A DNA stretch of 64,000 bases from Stagonosporopsis chrysanthemi (taxonomy: Eukaryota; Ascomycota; Dothideomycetes; Pleosporales; Didymellaceae), in contig JAFISE010000124.1 of assembly GCA_022560025.1 (NCBI GenBank), positions 1 to 64,000 on the forward strand. The letters run 5' to 3'. The position numbers and the translations under genes are program-made. Below the pieces are notes generated by a model, which did no database searches, had not been told where the DNA came from, and saw nothing but the letters and a program-made list of their open reading frames with translations. Of the stretch, positions 11,019 to 22,498 are shown piece by piece. Positions within the stretch are counted from its first letter, which is position 1, and every line of letters starts with the position of its first letter.

Positions 11019-11112
11019 CCACGCCTCTAGACTCGGTTCCTCAGCGCGTGTAATGTCTTTCATACCATGAATTGCGGCGGTTCGATGCGTGCGTCTCTCT
11101 ATCTACCTATCT

Positions 11113-11143
<31 letters not shown>

Positions 11144-11934
11144 GACCGGCCGGTCTGCGGCAACGCATATTTACGAAGTATGGAATGAGAACTGAGATGG
11201 GGGGAAACAAACTGCAACGAATCGAATCGGGCTAGTACTTGCTACTGTCACATGTCGAGATCAAAGATACCTGGCGTCGGCATCGCCGTCGCCGTCGCCG
11301 TCGCCCGGCGCCATCATCCTCTAGCTTACTTACCTTACCTCCTCCATCCTCTATCCTTTTTGATTCACGCCCCCCGCCCCCTGGTCTTCTGCGTCGTCTT
11401 GTGATGTTACCTCTGCTCGTGCCCACGACCTGTGTACACTTTGTCGCCATTTCAACACTGACTTACTCTTTGCTTCTCGCCTCTCTCTCTTGCACATACT
11501 GATATAGATACAGATACACGTTGCAAGGCAGTCAGTCAGTGCCGTCCCGCCATGGACCGATGGGTGGGGTGGGGTCGGTGTATGTGTGAGTGTGTGTGTA
11601 GCTCATGCCCATGTCCTGCCCTGTGTGGATGCGGGTACATCTTTCTTTCCCACCCTCCCACGCTTCCCATTCGGACTTTGCACTTTGCACTTTGCACTTC
11701 AGGACGGTTATGGGCTCGCTCTGAGTTCGTCCAGGGTGGGAGTAGGTGGGGATGGAGGGACGTGGGGATGGAGGGGTGTGTGGATGGAGGGGCGGGGATA
11801 AAGTCGGGCGTGGACAAAGCTACAGTAGCCGTGGGCAAAGCTATAGTAGGCGTGGGTATGGTTGTGCGGCTGCAACTATGCGGCTCCTGCTATGCGGTTA
11901 CTGCTGTGCTGTGCGGCTGCTCCAGCCTTGCCTT

Positions 11935-12027
11935 GACTCGACTTGACTCGACTTGACTCGACTTGACTTGACTTGACTTGACTTGACTCGACTTGACTTG
12001 ACTCGACTTGACTCGACTTGACTCGAC
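11935..12027. repeat. Tandem TTGAC-based minisatellite
   Basis: Head-to-tail copies of a 5-base core (TTGAC) alternating with TCGAC, giving a 10-base higher period (CGACTTGACT) across about 90 bases. No coding role. Confidence 0.8.
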
Positions 12028-12182
12028 GGGTCTATGAGATTGTTCAGATCACAGGTTGTCCAGATCACGAGGTCCTACAAATGCGGATACTGGGAAAAGC
12101 AGTATCACGCCTTACCTTGTAAACCATCCCCACCATCCCCCCTGTACCCACAGTTTATGGTATCCAGTCATCAGTCCACAGT

Positions 12183-12280
12183 NNNNNNNNNNNNNNNNNN
12201 NNNNNNNNNNNNNNNNNNNNNNNNNNNNNNNNNNNNNNNNNNNNNNNNNNNNNNNNNNNNNNNNNNNNNNNNNNNNNNNN
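12183..12280. other. Assembly gap (98 Ns)
   Basis: A run of unresolved bases flanked on both sides by the same GTCCACA satellite, so the gap almost certainly represents collapsed or unresolved copies of that repeat. Confidence 0.95.
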
Positions 12281-12412
12281 GTCCACATCCACAGTCCACA
12301 TCCACAGTCCACATCCACAGTCCACATCCACAGTCCACATCCACAGTCCACATCCACAGTCCACATCCACAGTCCACATCCACAGTCCACATCCACAGTC
12401 CACATCCACAGT
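12281..12412. repeat. 13-base minisatellite (GTCCACATCCACA)n
   Basis: About ten perfect head-to-tail copies of GTCCACATCCACA follow the gap, and a partial copy precedes it. The period of 13 leaves all frames open, which produces long spurious Pro/His/Ser/Thr ORFs. Confidence 0.9.
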
Positions 12413-12781
12413 ATCCAGTCCACATCCAGTCTCCTAACAAATCAAATAATGCGTACCCAACGCCAGTGGTGCGGTGCTACACGCGCCACACACAGACTGC
12501 GGGGTAGCTGGACTCGGAGACGAGCTGGGCGGAGCCCGTGCTGGAGTGGTGGTTCTGCTGGAGTGATGCGTTTCCCCGCCTTTTCGGGGGAAAAGATGAT
12601 GGAGAAGGGGGGAGGGGGTATGATATAGCGGGGCTCGAGTGGCAAGGTTTGGAGAAGTGGGAGGCGTTTGGTGCGCATGGCGGATGGGGTGGTGGGGTTG
12701 CATGGGTGGGAGGGGAGGAGTGAGGTGCAGAGAGGTGGGCGGGAGACTACTGCGTGGGAAATTTCGTGGGTTTGGAGTTTC

Positions 12782-12813
<32 letters not shown>

Positions 12814-13631
12814 AGATAAGCCGGTTTGACCGTCTGTCGAGTGCGGGTGCGCGTGCATGCTGTTTTGTTTCGTGTATCTGGCCACATGCGCGAAATTGGA
12901 TTCTCGTTTGCCTTGGGGAGAAAAGAGCGCAGTGACTTCTTCTCTCACCTCACCAGAGTCGATCATATCAATGAACGATTCGCCCATTACAATCAGTTCT
13001 TCTCAAGCAGGCTCGTCGGTACATGTGGCTGTTACCAGTCGCGGTATTGGGGGGTCGGTGATCAGTTGAACGTTTTTTTGTGCTTCTGTATCATTTCAAG
13101 AAGCCCAAATTTTTGGTGGGTCCGAGGGCGGTGATCTGGGTGAAAGAGAAGGTGAAGGTAGGTGGGCTTGGCGGTCGGACACTGGCTAAACTGTTAGCTA
13201 CTAGTCTCTTTACTGTAGCCTAACTTCACACTCTGGGGAGATTTAGTGTGGCGTTTATCGCGCGTGAGTGGATGGTTTCGATCGGCTGTCGAGTTCGCTG
13301 GTGGCCGACGCGAGTCTGCTCTGATGATCCAACCAGCATTCAAATGTACGAAGTAAACAATTTTCCAGCGTTGACGAGACCTGATAGCAACAAGCGATCG
13401 GTAAGCAGGCAGGCGGACTTGTGTTTCCACTTTCCCACAACTTGCGCGGGAAGCCTGTGACGTCCGTGCAGGTCAGGTGTATTCAACAAACCTGAGGTCA
13501 GCTTATGGATTTCAACTATCTTCGTACCGGTCCGCTGTGCTTGAGCAAACGTACAGCCAGCTGTATAACATGCGGCCGCATTCCCAAACATAGGACTATG
13601 CAGCAATCTCTACGGCATTGCTCCGCCAGTC

Positions 13632-14711
13632 ATGGGATATCATCCTGACTACGCTTCCAAGCTCGGTGTGAATTATGGTGGTAACCAACCCAAATATGCT
13701 CAAGATGAGTCTGACAGACTCCAAGGGACTGTGACTAGAATATTGAGGCCCCTGAAGGATCTTTCCTTTTTTTCGGTATCAACATTGACCGATCATTCTT
13801 CACACCTGGTATTAGTGTCCGAGTGGTCATCAGAATCGACGGCATGGATCTGCACACATACACACTCGATGTAGATATTGTCCATGAACTCAAGGGACAA
13901 GGAATTTCTTTGCGGTTGAGAGGAACCTCTGGAAACCTATATGGTCAGGGAGAATTACTGCAACAAAGATTCCGCTACTCCAAAATTTCATCGTATAAGC
14001 CTTACCACCAATGCTCATTTTGTATCGACTGATGTCAAGTGCCAGATGAGAGCGATGAGACGATGGACATGAAATCCGCAGATCGAATTGGAAATCTCGG
14101 CACGATCTCGATTCTGTTCCAGAAGATCATCCTCCTATGCGAACGCTCCAGAGTCAAAGTTCCACTAACCTCTTTAGACGACAGCCACATACCTTCACAC
14201 GCCATCAAAGACTCGACAGCAGATATGAGAGTCGCGTAAGTAGGCACCGTTACAACATCGACCCGTAATTTAGCTTGTACTAGGCTGGAACCGCCCACAC
14301 CTGACACTGAAGAACTCTGCCTTGGAGACGATTCGTATATCTTCGAATATGTGTCTGGCAACGAACGACCTTTCGCAGTCTTCCACTACAAATATCGATC
14401 GTTCAGTATGCATGTCACGCCAGTACGAAGAACACGCTGACATCGAAGAGAAACGCTGGTCTCCCTTGGCGTTATCTCTCCATACCAGTGTCCGTTGGGC
14501 ACGTGGTGGGCTATGACAAATGACGAAGTATGTCTAAAGGACAATACAACAGTTCATTTCGCAGACGAGACCGCAACTATCGAAGGCCGTGGCTAAGGTG
14601 GAGAAACGCAGGGGAGAGGATAAGGCTAAGACCGTAGATGTGAAGAAGGAAGATGACAGCAATGAGCCGGTGGTCGTCCAGGAAAGGCCAGTCAAGCGCC
14701 GGAAGGGGTAG
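13632..14711 (+). pseudogene. Broken DUF7918-like gene
   Basis: Fragments in order along the plus strand match fungal DUF7918 proteins: a start at 13632 (MGYHPDYASKLGV), ESDRLQGTVTR, then IEAPEGSF and ISVRVVIRIDGMDLHTY, then FRYSKIS, then LGTISILF, then ERPFAVFHYKYRS, and a basic tail PVKRRKG ending at 14711. Two lesions are visible. A one-base deletion near 13740 shifts the frame between TR and IEA; one added base would give the usual TRYIEA. A TGA stop lies at 14030-14032 in an otherwise continuous frame. Later introns look normal (14236-14282; about 14424-14562). The gene is a recent pseudogene unless these are sequencing errors. The family's function is unknown. Confidence 0.6.
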
Positions 14712-15217
14712 ATCATTGACTGCGAGCGAGATGGCGATGTACCGAGACCTGCCGCACTGTAAGTCCAGTTGAACAGAGCAGGAGAACATTGATCAGATAA
14801 TTTGCAATGGTTGTGCTCAACAGTGATGTTGTTCGTGAAGTCGAATGAAGCCGCCAAACAAGCTTTCCTGCCTCACATCCCCGCCAATGCCGCGTGGGAC
14901 CATATCATCACCGCGACATCATCCGCCGAGCCTCCAATCACGTTCTGCGCACGGCGATAATCCGCACGGTCTGAGATGTCTTGACGTATCGCAATGTGCC
15001 GGGCAGAATGCCGATGTCGTGTCGTGAGTCCCAGCAACATCGCTGTGTGTTTTTCAGGCGCTCGTCATGTATGTATGGGTGAAGCGTCATCAGTGCGTGT
15101 GTTCCGGATGAACCGATGGGGACGGGATATATGAAGGTGAATTGAGCGATCGATACAATTCTACGATCTGTCCTTCTATGCGAATGTCGATTTCCACATT
15201 AGATTTCAGTTGTCACC
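14712..15217. other. Intergenic region upstream of the hydroxyacid oxidase
   Basis: No gene recognised. It should contain the promoter of the hydroxyacid oxidase gene. No CCTCGG element is seen here. Confidence 0.4.
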
Positions 15218-16566
15218 ATGGATCACAAGAACGAAAATTCGAAAGTGCGCAAAACACCTCAATATGCACTTTACCAACGCCACAACTTCTGGAAGTCCAA
15301 CGAGGGTGAAACCCCCCTCTTCAACACTGGTAAGGCTTTCCTATCATGCTCCGGACCGTCCTGATCGCAACAGACCCAGCCAAACTCGAAGAACAAGCTA
15401 AAGCCAAGCTCACACAAAATGGCTGGTTCTACGCCTCCTCCAATGCAGGACAATCCCACACTCACACGGCCAACCGCCAGGCCTTCTACCACCACCGCAT
15501 CATCCCGCGCATGCTCGTCGACACCAACAAACGCGACACCCGAACCACCATCTTCGGGCACGAAGTGAACGCCCCCATCGGTTTTGCGCCTGTGGGCATC
15601 AACAAAATCTACCATCCCGCGGGCGAACTCCCCGTTGCGCGCGCCGCCGGAGGTTTGGGCCTGCCATACGCACTCTCAACGGCGGGGAGCCGACCAATCG
15701 AAGACGTCGGCGCTGCGAACGACGCGGGCGCAGAAGCAAACAAAGACGGATCCGGCAGCGCAGTGCGCTTCTTCCAGCTGTACATGCCACATGATGACGC
15801 CCTTACACGGTCTCTGTTGCAGCGAGCCGTCGATAGCGGCTTCACCGCTTGTATCCTCACGCTCGACACGTGGCAGCTGGGCTGGCGCCACGACGACGTC
15901 GCAACCAGTAACTACGCGTTTTACCACGGTATCGGCGCGGATCTGGGACTTAGCGATCCGGTGTTTCAGCAGCGGCTCAAGGAGGCTGGGATTGATCCGC
16001 AGAAACAGCCCAATGAGGCGGGTGCGATGTGGATCGATCAGGTGTGGCATGGGCGGGCGCACACATGGGACAAGGCCGTGTGGGCGATAGAGGTGTGGAA
16101 GGAGATGAGCGGGGGAAAGCCGTTTGTGCTCAAGGGCATTCAGAGCACTGACGATGCGCGCAAAGCGGTGGATTTGGGGTTTGATGGGATTGTAGTGAGC
16201 AATCATGCTGGAAGGCAGGTGGACGGTGCAGTGGCGAGTTTGGATGCGTTGGAGCGCATTGTCGAAGCTGTTGGCGACCAAACAACAGTTATGTACGACT
16301 CCGGCGTGAGATCCGCGTCCGATGTGTTCAAGGCCCTGGCCCTTGGCGCGCAGTTTGTATGGGTGGGCCGTTTGTGGATTTGGGGACTCTCCATCATGGG
16401 CGAGACGGGCGTGGACCACGTCATTCGCTCATTGCTAGCGGATCTGAACATACTTATGAATGTCGCGGGGTTTACATCGATAGAGCAGATCAAGAAGGAA
16501 GGGAAGATGAATCTGGAGAGCGGCGGGAAGGAGTATCAGCTGATGAGGGTGCCAAGTAAGTTGTAG
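15218..16566 (+). CDS. Peroxisomal FMN-dependent 2-hydroxyacid oxidase/dehydrogenase, 434 aa, PTS1 SKL
   Basis: Exons 15218-15329 and 15374-16566; the 44-nt intron (GTAAGG..CAACAG) joins MDHKNENSKVRKTPQYALYQ to DPAKLEEQAKAK. The family (glycolate oxidase, lactate 2-monooxygenase, L-lactate dehydrogenase type) oxidises 2-hydroxy acids to 2-oxo acids by FMN. FFQLYMPHDD matches the substrate/FMN strand, VVSNHAGRQVDG contains the catalytic histidine and arginine (usual form SNHGGRQ), and YDSGVRSASDVFKALALGA with WVGR is the phosphate-binding end of the barrel. It ends in SKL, so peroxisomal import is expected. Substrate cannot be deduced; a 2-hydroxyacyl intermediate or glycolate/lactate are options. 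Confidence 0.9.
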
Positions 16567-16982
16567 AGGATCTATTCTGAGCGTCTGCTCGAGTAAAATC
16601 AAACAAAGATTTCCATCTCCCCTTCAGAGCTACTTATTTAAGGGAGAAGCGCTGATCCGAGACTCCGACGATGGTGCTGCCTCACATACTGTGGCTAGCC
16701 ATGACGGATGTGATGCGTATGGTAGCTCTCAAATCTGAGCTGTAACACTACAAAGCTATTCAGAGCTTTCGTTGTGGGTGTTGTAGCCAACTTGGCGGTC
16801 TGTTATCCTCAAGAACAGTCGCTCAATGCAAACGAGCTTCTTCGCATCACAAGACAGACAGCTTCGTGGCTGACTAAAGTTCATGTGGCTATCGATCTAT
16901 GCTCCAGGCCCTGCGCTCATCCGCAATTGTGCGCTCATCTACACACCTCCACCTTACCTATATCCTACCCCTCCACCTCGAG
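16567..16982. other. Gene-free stretch
   Basis: No coding signal. The region lies between the 3' end of the hydroxyacid oxidase and the broken 2EXR gene. Confidence 0.4.
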
Positions 16983-17531
16983 ATGATTTCAACCAGCACC
17001 ACGATGACAACCTCACCCGAGACACCCCCAGCGGGGCTTACACAGCTCGCAATGTACGTAGACCACTCGCGTGAGACGACTACCACATCACTCAACACGC
17101 ACAGCACGCAGCGCAATCACCTCAACTCGCGGCTCCTTCGTCTCCCCGCCGAGCTGCGTAACATGATCTACGCGCACGCCTTCGACACCGTGGACTTGGC
17201 GCGACAAAAGGACTTCCGCCTCAGAGCCCAGAACAGCGGTCAAGGACTCCATGAGAGCTGTAGCCAGATCTAGCGGGAAACAGCCCATCATGTTGACGCG
17301 AAGAATTCACAAAAGACGTTGCGCTTCACGGACTGGCGAGAGGAGCCTCGGGTCGTTCTTGGGTATAAGTGGCAGATGAGGATGTGCAATGTGTTGCTTG
17401 AGCTGGGAGAATGGAGACGGGTTCAGCCGCTTAGGATTCTTGCGTGTGACCTGGCCCATGTGGAGGAATACTTGACACCTTGTTGTGGTGAGAAGCTGTG
17501 GTGGGTTAAGTGTCCTCCGTGGGAGGGCTGA
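16983..17531 (+). pseudogene. 2EXR gene interrupted by a single in-frame TAG
   Basis: A frame from the ATG at 16983 (MISTSTTMTTSPETPP) carries SRLLRLPAELRNMIYAHAF, the 2EXR motif, and runs to a TAG at 17271-17273. The same frame then continues open to 17531 with RETAHHVD at once downstream and LRILACDLAHVEEYL near the end. In 2EXR proteins the segment normally reads xxQIYRETA, so the stop replaces the residue before RETA. One substitution separates this from an intact gene of about 182 codons. An undetected intron is possible but I see no good splice pair around the stop. Confidence 0.6.
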
Positions 17532-17741
17532 AGTAGAATCCCATGGCCATAAGGTTGGGAGACTGATTTCTAGGCAGAGGGAAGAAAGATGAGAAGGAGC
17601 GACCAGTGATGTGAGGAGGTAGCTGGAAACTGAGAGTGACAAAGGAAAGAAATTTTATTCTTGTCCGAAGAGCAGCATAGCACGCCTTGGTCAACACCGC
17701 ATAGCCTGTAAGGCAGCTCCGCGTGATAAAACGTATCATCT

Positions 17742-19929
17742 CTACAACTTCGCAAGCACGTGTCTCCCACCGTCCCCACTCCCCAGCACAATCTCCTCAC
17801 TCCGGTAGTCTGGATTGAACGTCACCTTGTTCAACGGATTCCTCCGATGCGCCATATCGAACAACTCCTCATACACCTTCCCATCATAGCGACCCAGTGC
17901 CGAATCAAGCAGATAATCAGGAATCGACCATGCATCCACCAGCTTAACAGCGTGGGGCCGAATCTGCGCCATGAGTTCGAGCACGGACTCCAGCAGCAGG
18001 CCAAGGCAGGCGTGCGGCACGGACGTAGTAAGGACGAACGAGGTGGCGCCCTGCTCCATGGTGTGCAGGGCGAAGAGACGGAAGCAGTGTCGGAGTACCT
18101 CGGGCGTGGGGCCTGAAAGTGCGTGCTCTGCGGAGGAGAGCAGCGCGTTGTGGAAGTTGGTGACTAGGATCTGCTCGCTATAGGCGCGGGAGAGCGCGTG
18201 GAGCTGGATCATCATTCGAGTCCAGCCTCTCGCCTGCACGATGCGCTGTTCGTATGCAGCGTAGCTGAGTGCTGCTGCTCGCCATTGGAAGATCGAGACG
18301 ATGCTGCTGTCGTCGATGCTGCCTGATGCAGAGTTGGTGTATGACTCTGGGATCCTGTGATCTTTGTTCTGCAGGTAGTATTTGAATAACTCGTCTGTTG
18401 GATCTTTGGAGGGGGCGTCTGGGTTCTCGACGCAGTGCTGCATTTTCTTGATCAGATAAGCCGCAACTTGCTGTGTGATCATCCAGTTGTCTCCTTCCAC
18501 TGTGGGCTTGGAAAGATAGTCTGAGTTCAACCCTATAAGACCGCTTCCCCCACCAAACCCATGTCCACCCATTGACCTCCGACATGTTTCAATGCCATCT
18601 GCCGCAAGCGTGGTACATAATGACTTCAGACCGGAAGAAGCGCTGTGAAGCTCCGCCAAGGGCCCGAAATCACCGTTCTCAATCGTTGAGCGCGATTCAT
18701 GGTATAGCTTGTAAAAGTACTCGCCGGTGTAATGTAAAGCAAATGTCGTGGCCAGCAGAGGCAGTATGCGGATCTGCACTGTTGGGTAGTCTAAAACCTT
18801 CATCTCGGGAGCATCACGTGACTTGGCGTCGCGATCCGAGAACTGGCGGCGAACGCTGCAATATCTTACCGCAACGGTCACAGCACGCGCCAACACAAGC
18901 CTGGCGTGCATGATGATCTGACCGCGCACAAAAGTCAGGGATCCATAGACAACCGCCGGATGCCCGCGCCGCGTAAAGGTCCCAACTTCGTCAGAGACTT
19001 CTGCGTAACGCGACAACATTGCTGATTTGGGGACGCGGTGATGGTCAAACAGCATGTAACCATTGTCCATAGAAGCGTAGCCATACTTCGGGCCGATGTC
19101 ACCCACGGCTATACCTGGGAGCGGTTGATGAGTCTTTGCGTCCCGAATCTGCAGCAGGAATGTTTGCGGGCCGTGAGAGGTGTAGGCAATCGGGTTGTCT
19201 CGAGTCGGCAAAAGCAACTGTGCGACGACAACCTGAGGTATGATTAGCTGGGACTGCTACCCTCCTGGTCGTACACAAGACGTACAGCATGTGTGGCGGT
19301 TCGACCCATGGAGCCATTCCACCACTTACTTGCGGTCAAATATGGGCTGTGGATCTCAAACTCTTTAGTCGAGGGATCCCATTTCGCTGTTGTTTCCAAT
19401 CCTCGCACGTTACTCCCATGGCCGAGTTCAGTCTGCGCGTAGCAGCCAATGACGTCGTAATTGAGAATTTTAGGCATCCAGTAGGCTTGCTGTTCCTTAG
19501 AGGCCTGTTCGCGTACGGTGGTAACTGGCGGTGTCAGATTGGCACCCACGTTACACAAGCAGAAGCAAGACCCTGACCAAACATAGACATGTGCAAAAAG
19601 TACGGCGACATTTCGTCGGTCAGGTACTCTGCAATGCTGTAATCCGCGTGATCCCAGCCTTCCCTGCGTATAATCCTCTGTATTGCTTTTGCCCTGGCCA
19701 ATCCAAGATGATACCGTTCAGGCCGTGACAAATTGAGCTGCTGATCCTTCTTGAACAGATTTTCTCTGCTCAGAACCCTGAGTACCTTGTCTTGCCGCTG
19801 CAAGAAGTCGTCGCGGGACAGTAGATGCCTTGCCAGCTCATTGACCTCAATCGCTGAGCCATTGCGTTCGGCTTGCAAAGTCGCGGTCCCATCATGAGCT
19901 GGCTGGAGATGATCGGTGAAGTCGAGCAT
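17742..19929 (-). CDS. Peroxisomal acyl-CoA oxidase paralogue, 693 aa, PTS1 AKL
   Basis: Exons 19578-19929, 19286-19524 and 17742-19232. It shares CYAQTELGHGSNVRGLETTA, YLTASKWWNGSMGRTATHA, GDIGPKYGYASMDNGYMLFD, MGGHGFGG and RPHAVKLVDAWSIPDYLLDS with acyl-CoA oxidases, so it should oxidise an acyl-CoA to the 2-enoyl-CoA in peroxisomes; the C-terminal AKL is a PTS1 variant. The first intron sits within one residue of intron 1 of the 5450-7628 paralogue, and the predicted lengths are the same. An insertion around GGGSGLIGLNSDYLSK after the GGHG motif is not in the other copy. A CCTCGG element lies at 20101-20106. Co-location with an acyl-CoA synthetase and an acyltransferase suggests a specialised substrate. 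Confidence 0.92.
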
Positions 19930-20704
19930 GGCGCAAGCGTCGCTTTTACAAGATGTGCAGTAGGCAGGGGCCCTTCGAAGTCGTGGTGTGCAAGGGGTAA
20001 GTTATTCAACCGAGCACCACATAGGCCTGCAGCGTGTAACGTTGATCTCAAGCGTTGGCGGCAATATTGCGTGTATATGTCATATTGACGATCGTCTCAG
20101 CCTCGGTAGAAGCAGCGCAACTGTCAGTGTAGATGGTGGCGGCCAGCTTAATGGTGTGTCTCCGCGAGGCGGGGAAGGTGTCGTGCGGTGCGAAGGCGGC
20201 AATTTTCGGTATTGGTGACTATTACAAAGCGATGAATGGGTGGACGTAGCGTTGCACTTAGAGTACAACACATCACAAACAACATCAGCTGTCAGTATTT
20301 GATAGAGACGATGAACAATTGTTGTTGATTGTTGACACCCAGGAGGAAGCAGCGCGAGTCGCGGCTGCTGGCGGCGGGCCTCGAGCCGAGGCATGCGCCC
20401 GAAATTACAGATTTATCGAAACTGAAATGAGAAACAACCCGGATCCGACATCATCCTCAAGTGGGATGGGAACAGAAACCACCCAAAACCGACTAGCTAT
20501 TTGTACAGGATATCCCCAGTTGCCATAATGTGGCGATGCAACGCCAATAACCATATCCTTCAAACAATGCAGGAGCGTATATCGAAAGAGTTCATCAACA
20601 AGGGTGCACCAGGCATCCCAAAAGGCCACAGCATTTTACTGTCGGCAGACGCGGTTGCCTTCGCCAGCGTCGCAAAGAGCTGATTATGTCAGACGCGGCC
20701 TACC
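19930..20704. other. Intergenic region, second acyl-CoA oxidase promoter
   Basis: No gene recognised; short frames only. It holds the upstream region of the second acyl-CoA oxidase and the terminator side of the acyltransferase (both on the minus strand). Confidence 0.4.
20101..20106. promoter_or_regulatory. FarA/FarB-like element CCTCGG
   Basis: One exact CCTCGG, about 172-177 bp upstream of the ATG of the second acyl-CoA oxidase. It matches the fungal fatty-acid response core. Chance occurrence in a promoter-sized window is not negligible. Confidence 0.4.
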
Positions 20705-22498
20705 CTATAGGACCACAGCTTCAGACCAGCTGCATAAGCCACCATTCTCCTTCAAAACGCGGTCCATGTCCTCCTTGGAAAGACGGGTTAGGATCTCGAA
20801 GGGGGCTTCGGCACCGTTCGCAACATGTCTCCTTCTCGGAAGGAATATCATGCCGCCATCGCCGGGACCCCATGCTCGCCTGATGAATTCAGGCCGGCCC
20901 CCGAGGGAATTCTCAACCAAGTCGGTCCCAGGAATGCCCCAACAGTAGTCGGCACCGAAATTGAGCCACGATGTCTATCCCGGTCAGTATGATGTATCGA
21001 ACACAGCTGTTTTCCACGTACAATGTAGCAGTCAGACCCGAACCTGAGGGCCAAGGCGCATTCTGTGTCCTTGATCTCTTCCACGCCCTTGAAGAAGGCA
21101 AAGTGACGGTCGATCCAGTCGTTGTTCACTTCTGTGATGGTATTCTTAATCTTCTTGATGACGCGAAGAATGGTTTTGTTGGTTACACTGCATCGTTGGT
21201 TAGCTGACAGACTACGACGCATTAGGGTAGCGCAAAGTCTAGAGCTGTGATCATCATGCAGGTATGCAGATGCGATGCGCACGGATCGGCTTATGCAGGA
21301 TAAAAACAAACTTACCATTCCTCCGCTGTGAGATCTGAGATCTCGGCTGTGCATTTGGAAAATAGCGCGCAATTGCCTGTATAGTCGGCACCGACCGGAG
21401 GTTTCCATCTCCGTCGAAGATCGGTAGCAATTCCACAGTTCGTCTCGGCGTAGCCGTGATGAATTAAGCGAGCAGCTCTGGCGCGTGTAACGTGCGTCCA
21501 TACCAGTGCAGCAAGGACATTGCATAGCGTGGGAGGCGATGAGGCCGGGAAGTGCGGTCGCAATCGCTCGCGGTACTGGCGGATTCGAGCTGCCGGGATC
21601 ACGAACAGCCGTTGGGTGCATTCAGTGTCGTCTGGCAGAGTTTTCTTGTACTTGTAGGTGCCATCACAATAACAGTCCGCTTCCGCACGTTGCGCTCCAC
21701 TGTGAGACACACGCTCGTCAAGCTTGGCACGTAACGAGGACTGGTAATCGGCTATACTTGGTGGCACTATCAGGGTTAGCTAGGCAATAGTCTATGATGG
21801 TCCATGATGTTACCTGGATCCGAGATCCTGGAACCATGCGACTGTGCGACGTAAGAAACGTTCGCAGCTAGCGTCTCCCAGAAAGTGGAAATGCCATGAA
21901 AGTCGAGAACGCTATGGTGAACGTAGATGCTCAGAACGAGGCCGCCAGGGATGAAGCATGCCTGCACTCTCATGACTGGAGCATCGCTCAGGTCGAAATC
22001 GCAGAGACCTTCGCCGTTGGCAGGGACAGCAGGGAAATTGGCAAAGTCATCTGGAAGAAACGTGGTACACTTGAACGCGCTCGGTGGCATGCCGGTCCTT
22101 CGGAGCTCTTCGTATGGATGAGGGAAGTCGTCCACGAGGATCTGCTTGGCAGTAAAGAGGCCTTTCGTCAACGCTGGATCCGTGACGTCGACTGGGTACT
22201 GGAGTTGCAGTCTCCCTGAGTTGTCGTTCGTCAGGCTGAGGATACCAGCGAGGAATGGAAACTTCTGGAGTGTCAGGCGTAATCCATCGTCGAGAGCTTG
22301 TATAGCCGCCTCAGCGTTGTTCTGATCTGGGAACTGTGAGAGCACTCGTCAGCTGTCATTCACGTTTGGCGAACAAATGACTCCTACAGGAAAGATACAC
22401 AGTGTCTGGGTGTAAACTCGAACGGCGTTCTGGTCGAGAAACGACAAATGGAACGACTTGAGGTCCTCAGCGGGTGGGGATCCTGCTTTGACGATCAT
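20705..22498 (-). CDS. BAHD/trichothecene-type acyltransferase, 505 aa
   Basis: Five exons: 22388-22498, 21814-22333, 21316-21766, 21022-21187, 20705-20974. The first exon encodes MIVKAGSPPAEDLKSFHLSF. The catalytic HHxxxD motif appears as YVHHSVLDFHG at about residues 180, and the C-terminal structural motif as LNFGADYCWGIPGTD, the counterpart of DFGWG. The fold (PF02458) transfers acyl groups from acyl-CoA to alcohols or amines, as in trichothecene 3-O-acetyltransferase and plant BAHD enzymes. No targeting signal is evident. Its place between an acyl-CoA oxidase and an acyl-CoA synthetase suggests esterification of a product with an acyl-CoA made next door. The exon joins are all canonical and keep frame, so the gene seems intact. 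Confidence 0.85.

Larger units (their letters stand above)
11019..13631. other. Low-complexity intergenic region with minisatellites and a sequence gap
   Basis: No gene recognised. It contains a CTGT array (about 11110-11140), CGTCGC repeats (about 11281-11305), a TTTGCAC triplication near 11677-11698, duplicated motifs near 11740-11850, a TTGACTCGAC-type array (11935-12027), a gap of Ns, a 13-base satellite and a TG microsatellite (about 12784-12812). Long apparent ORFs across the satellite are repeat artefacts. Confidence 0.7.

Noticed and set aside
12281..12412. Possible CRISPR-like array
   Set aside because: Repeats are contiguous without spacers and the genome is eukaryotic.
12034..12628. 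ORFs with Pro-His-Gln-Ser-Thr repeats across the gap
   Set aside because: They are made by the 13-base satellite, which leaves every frame open, and run through unknown bases.
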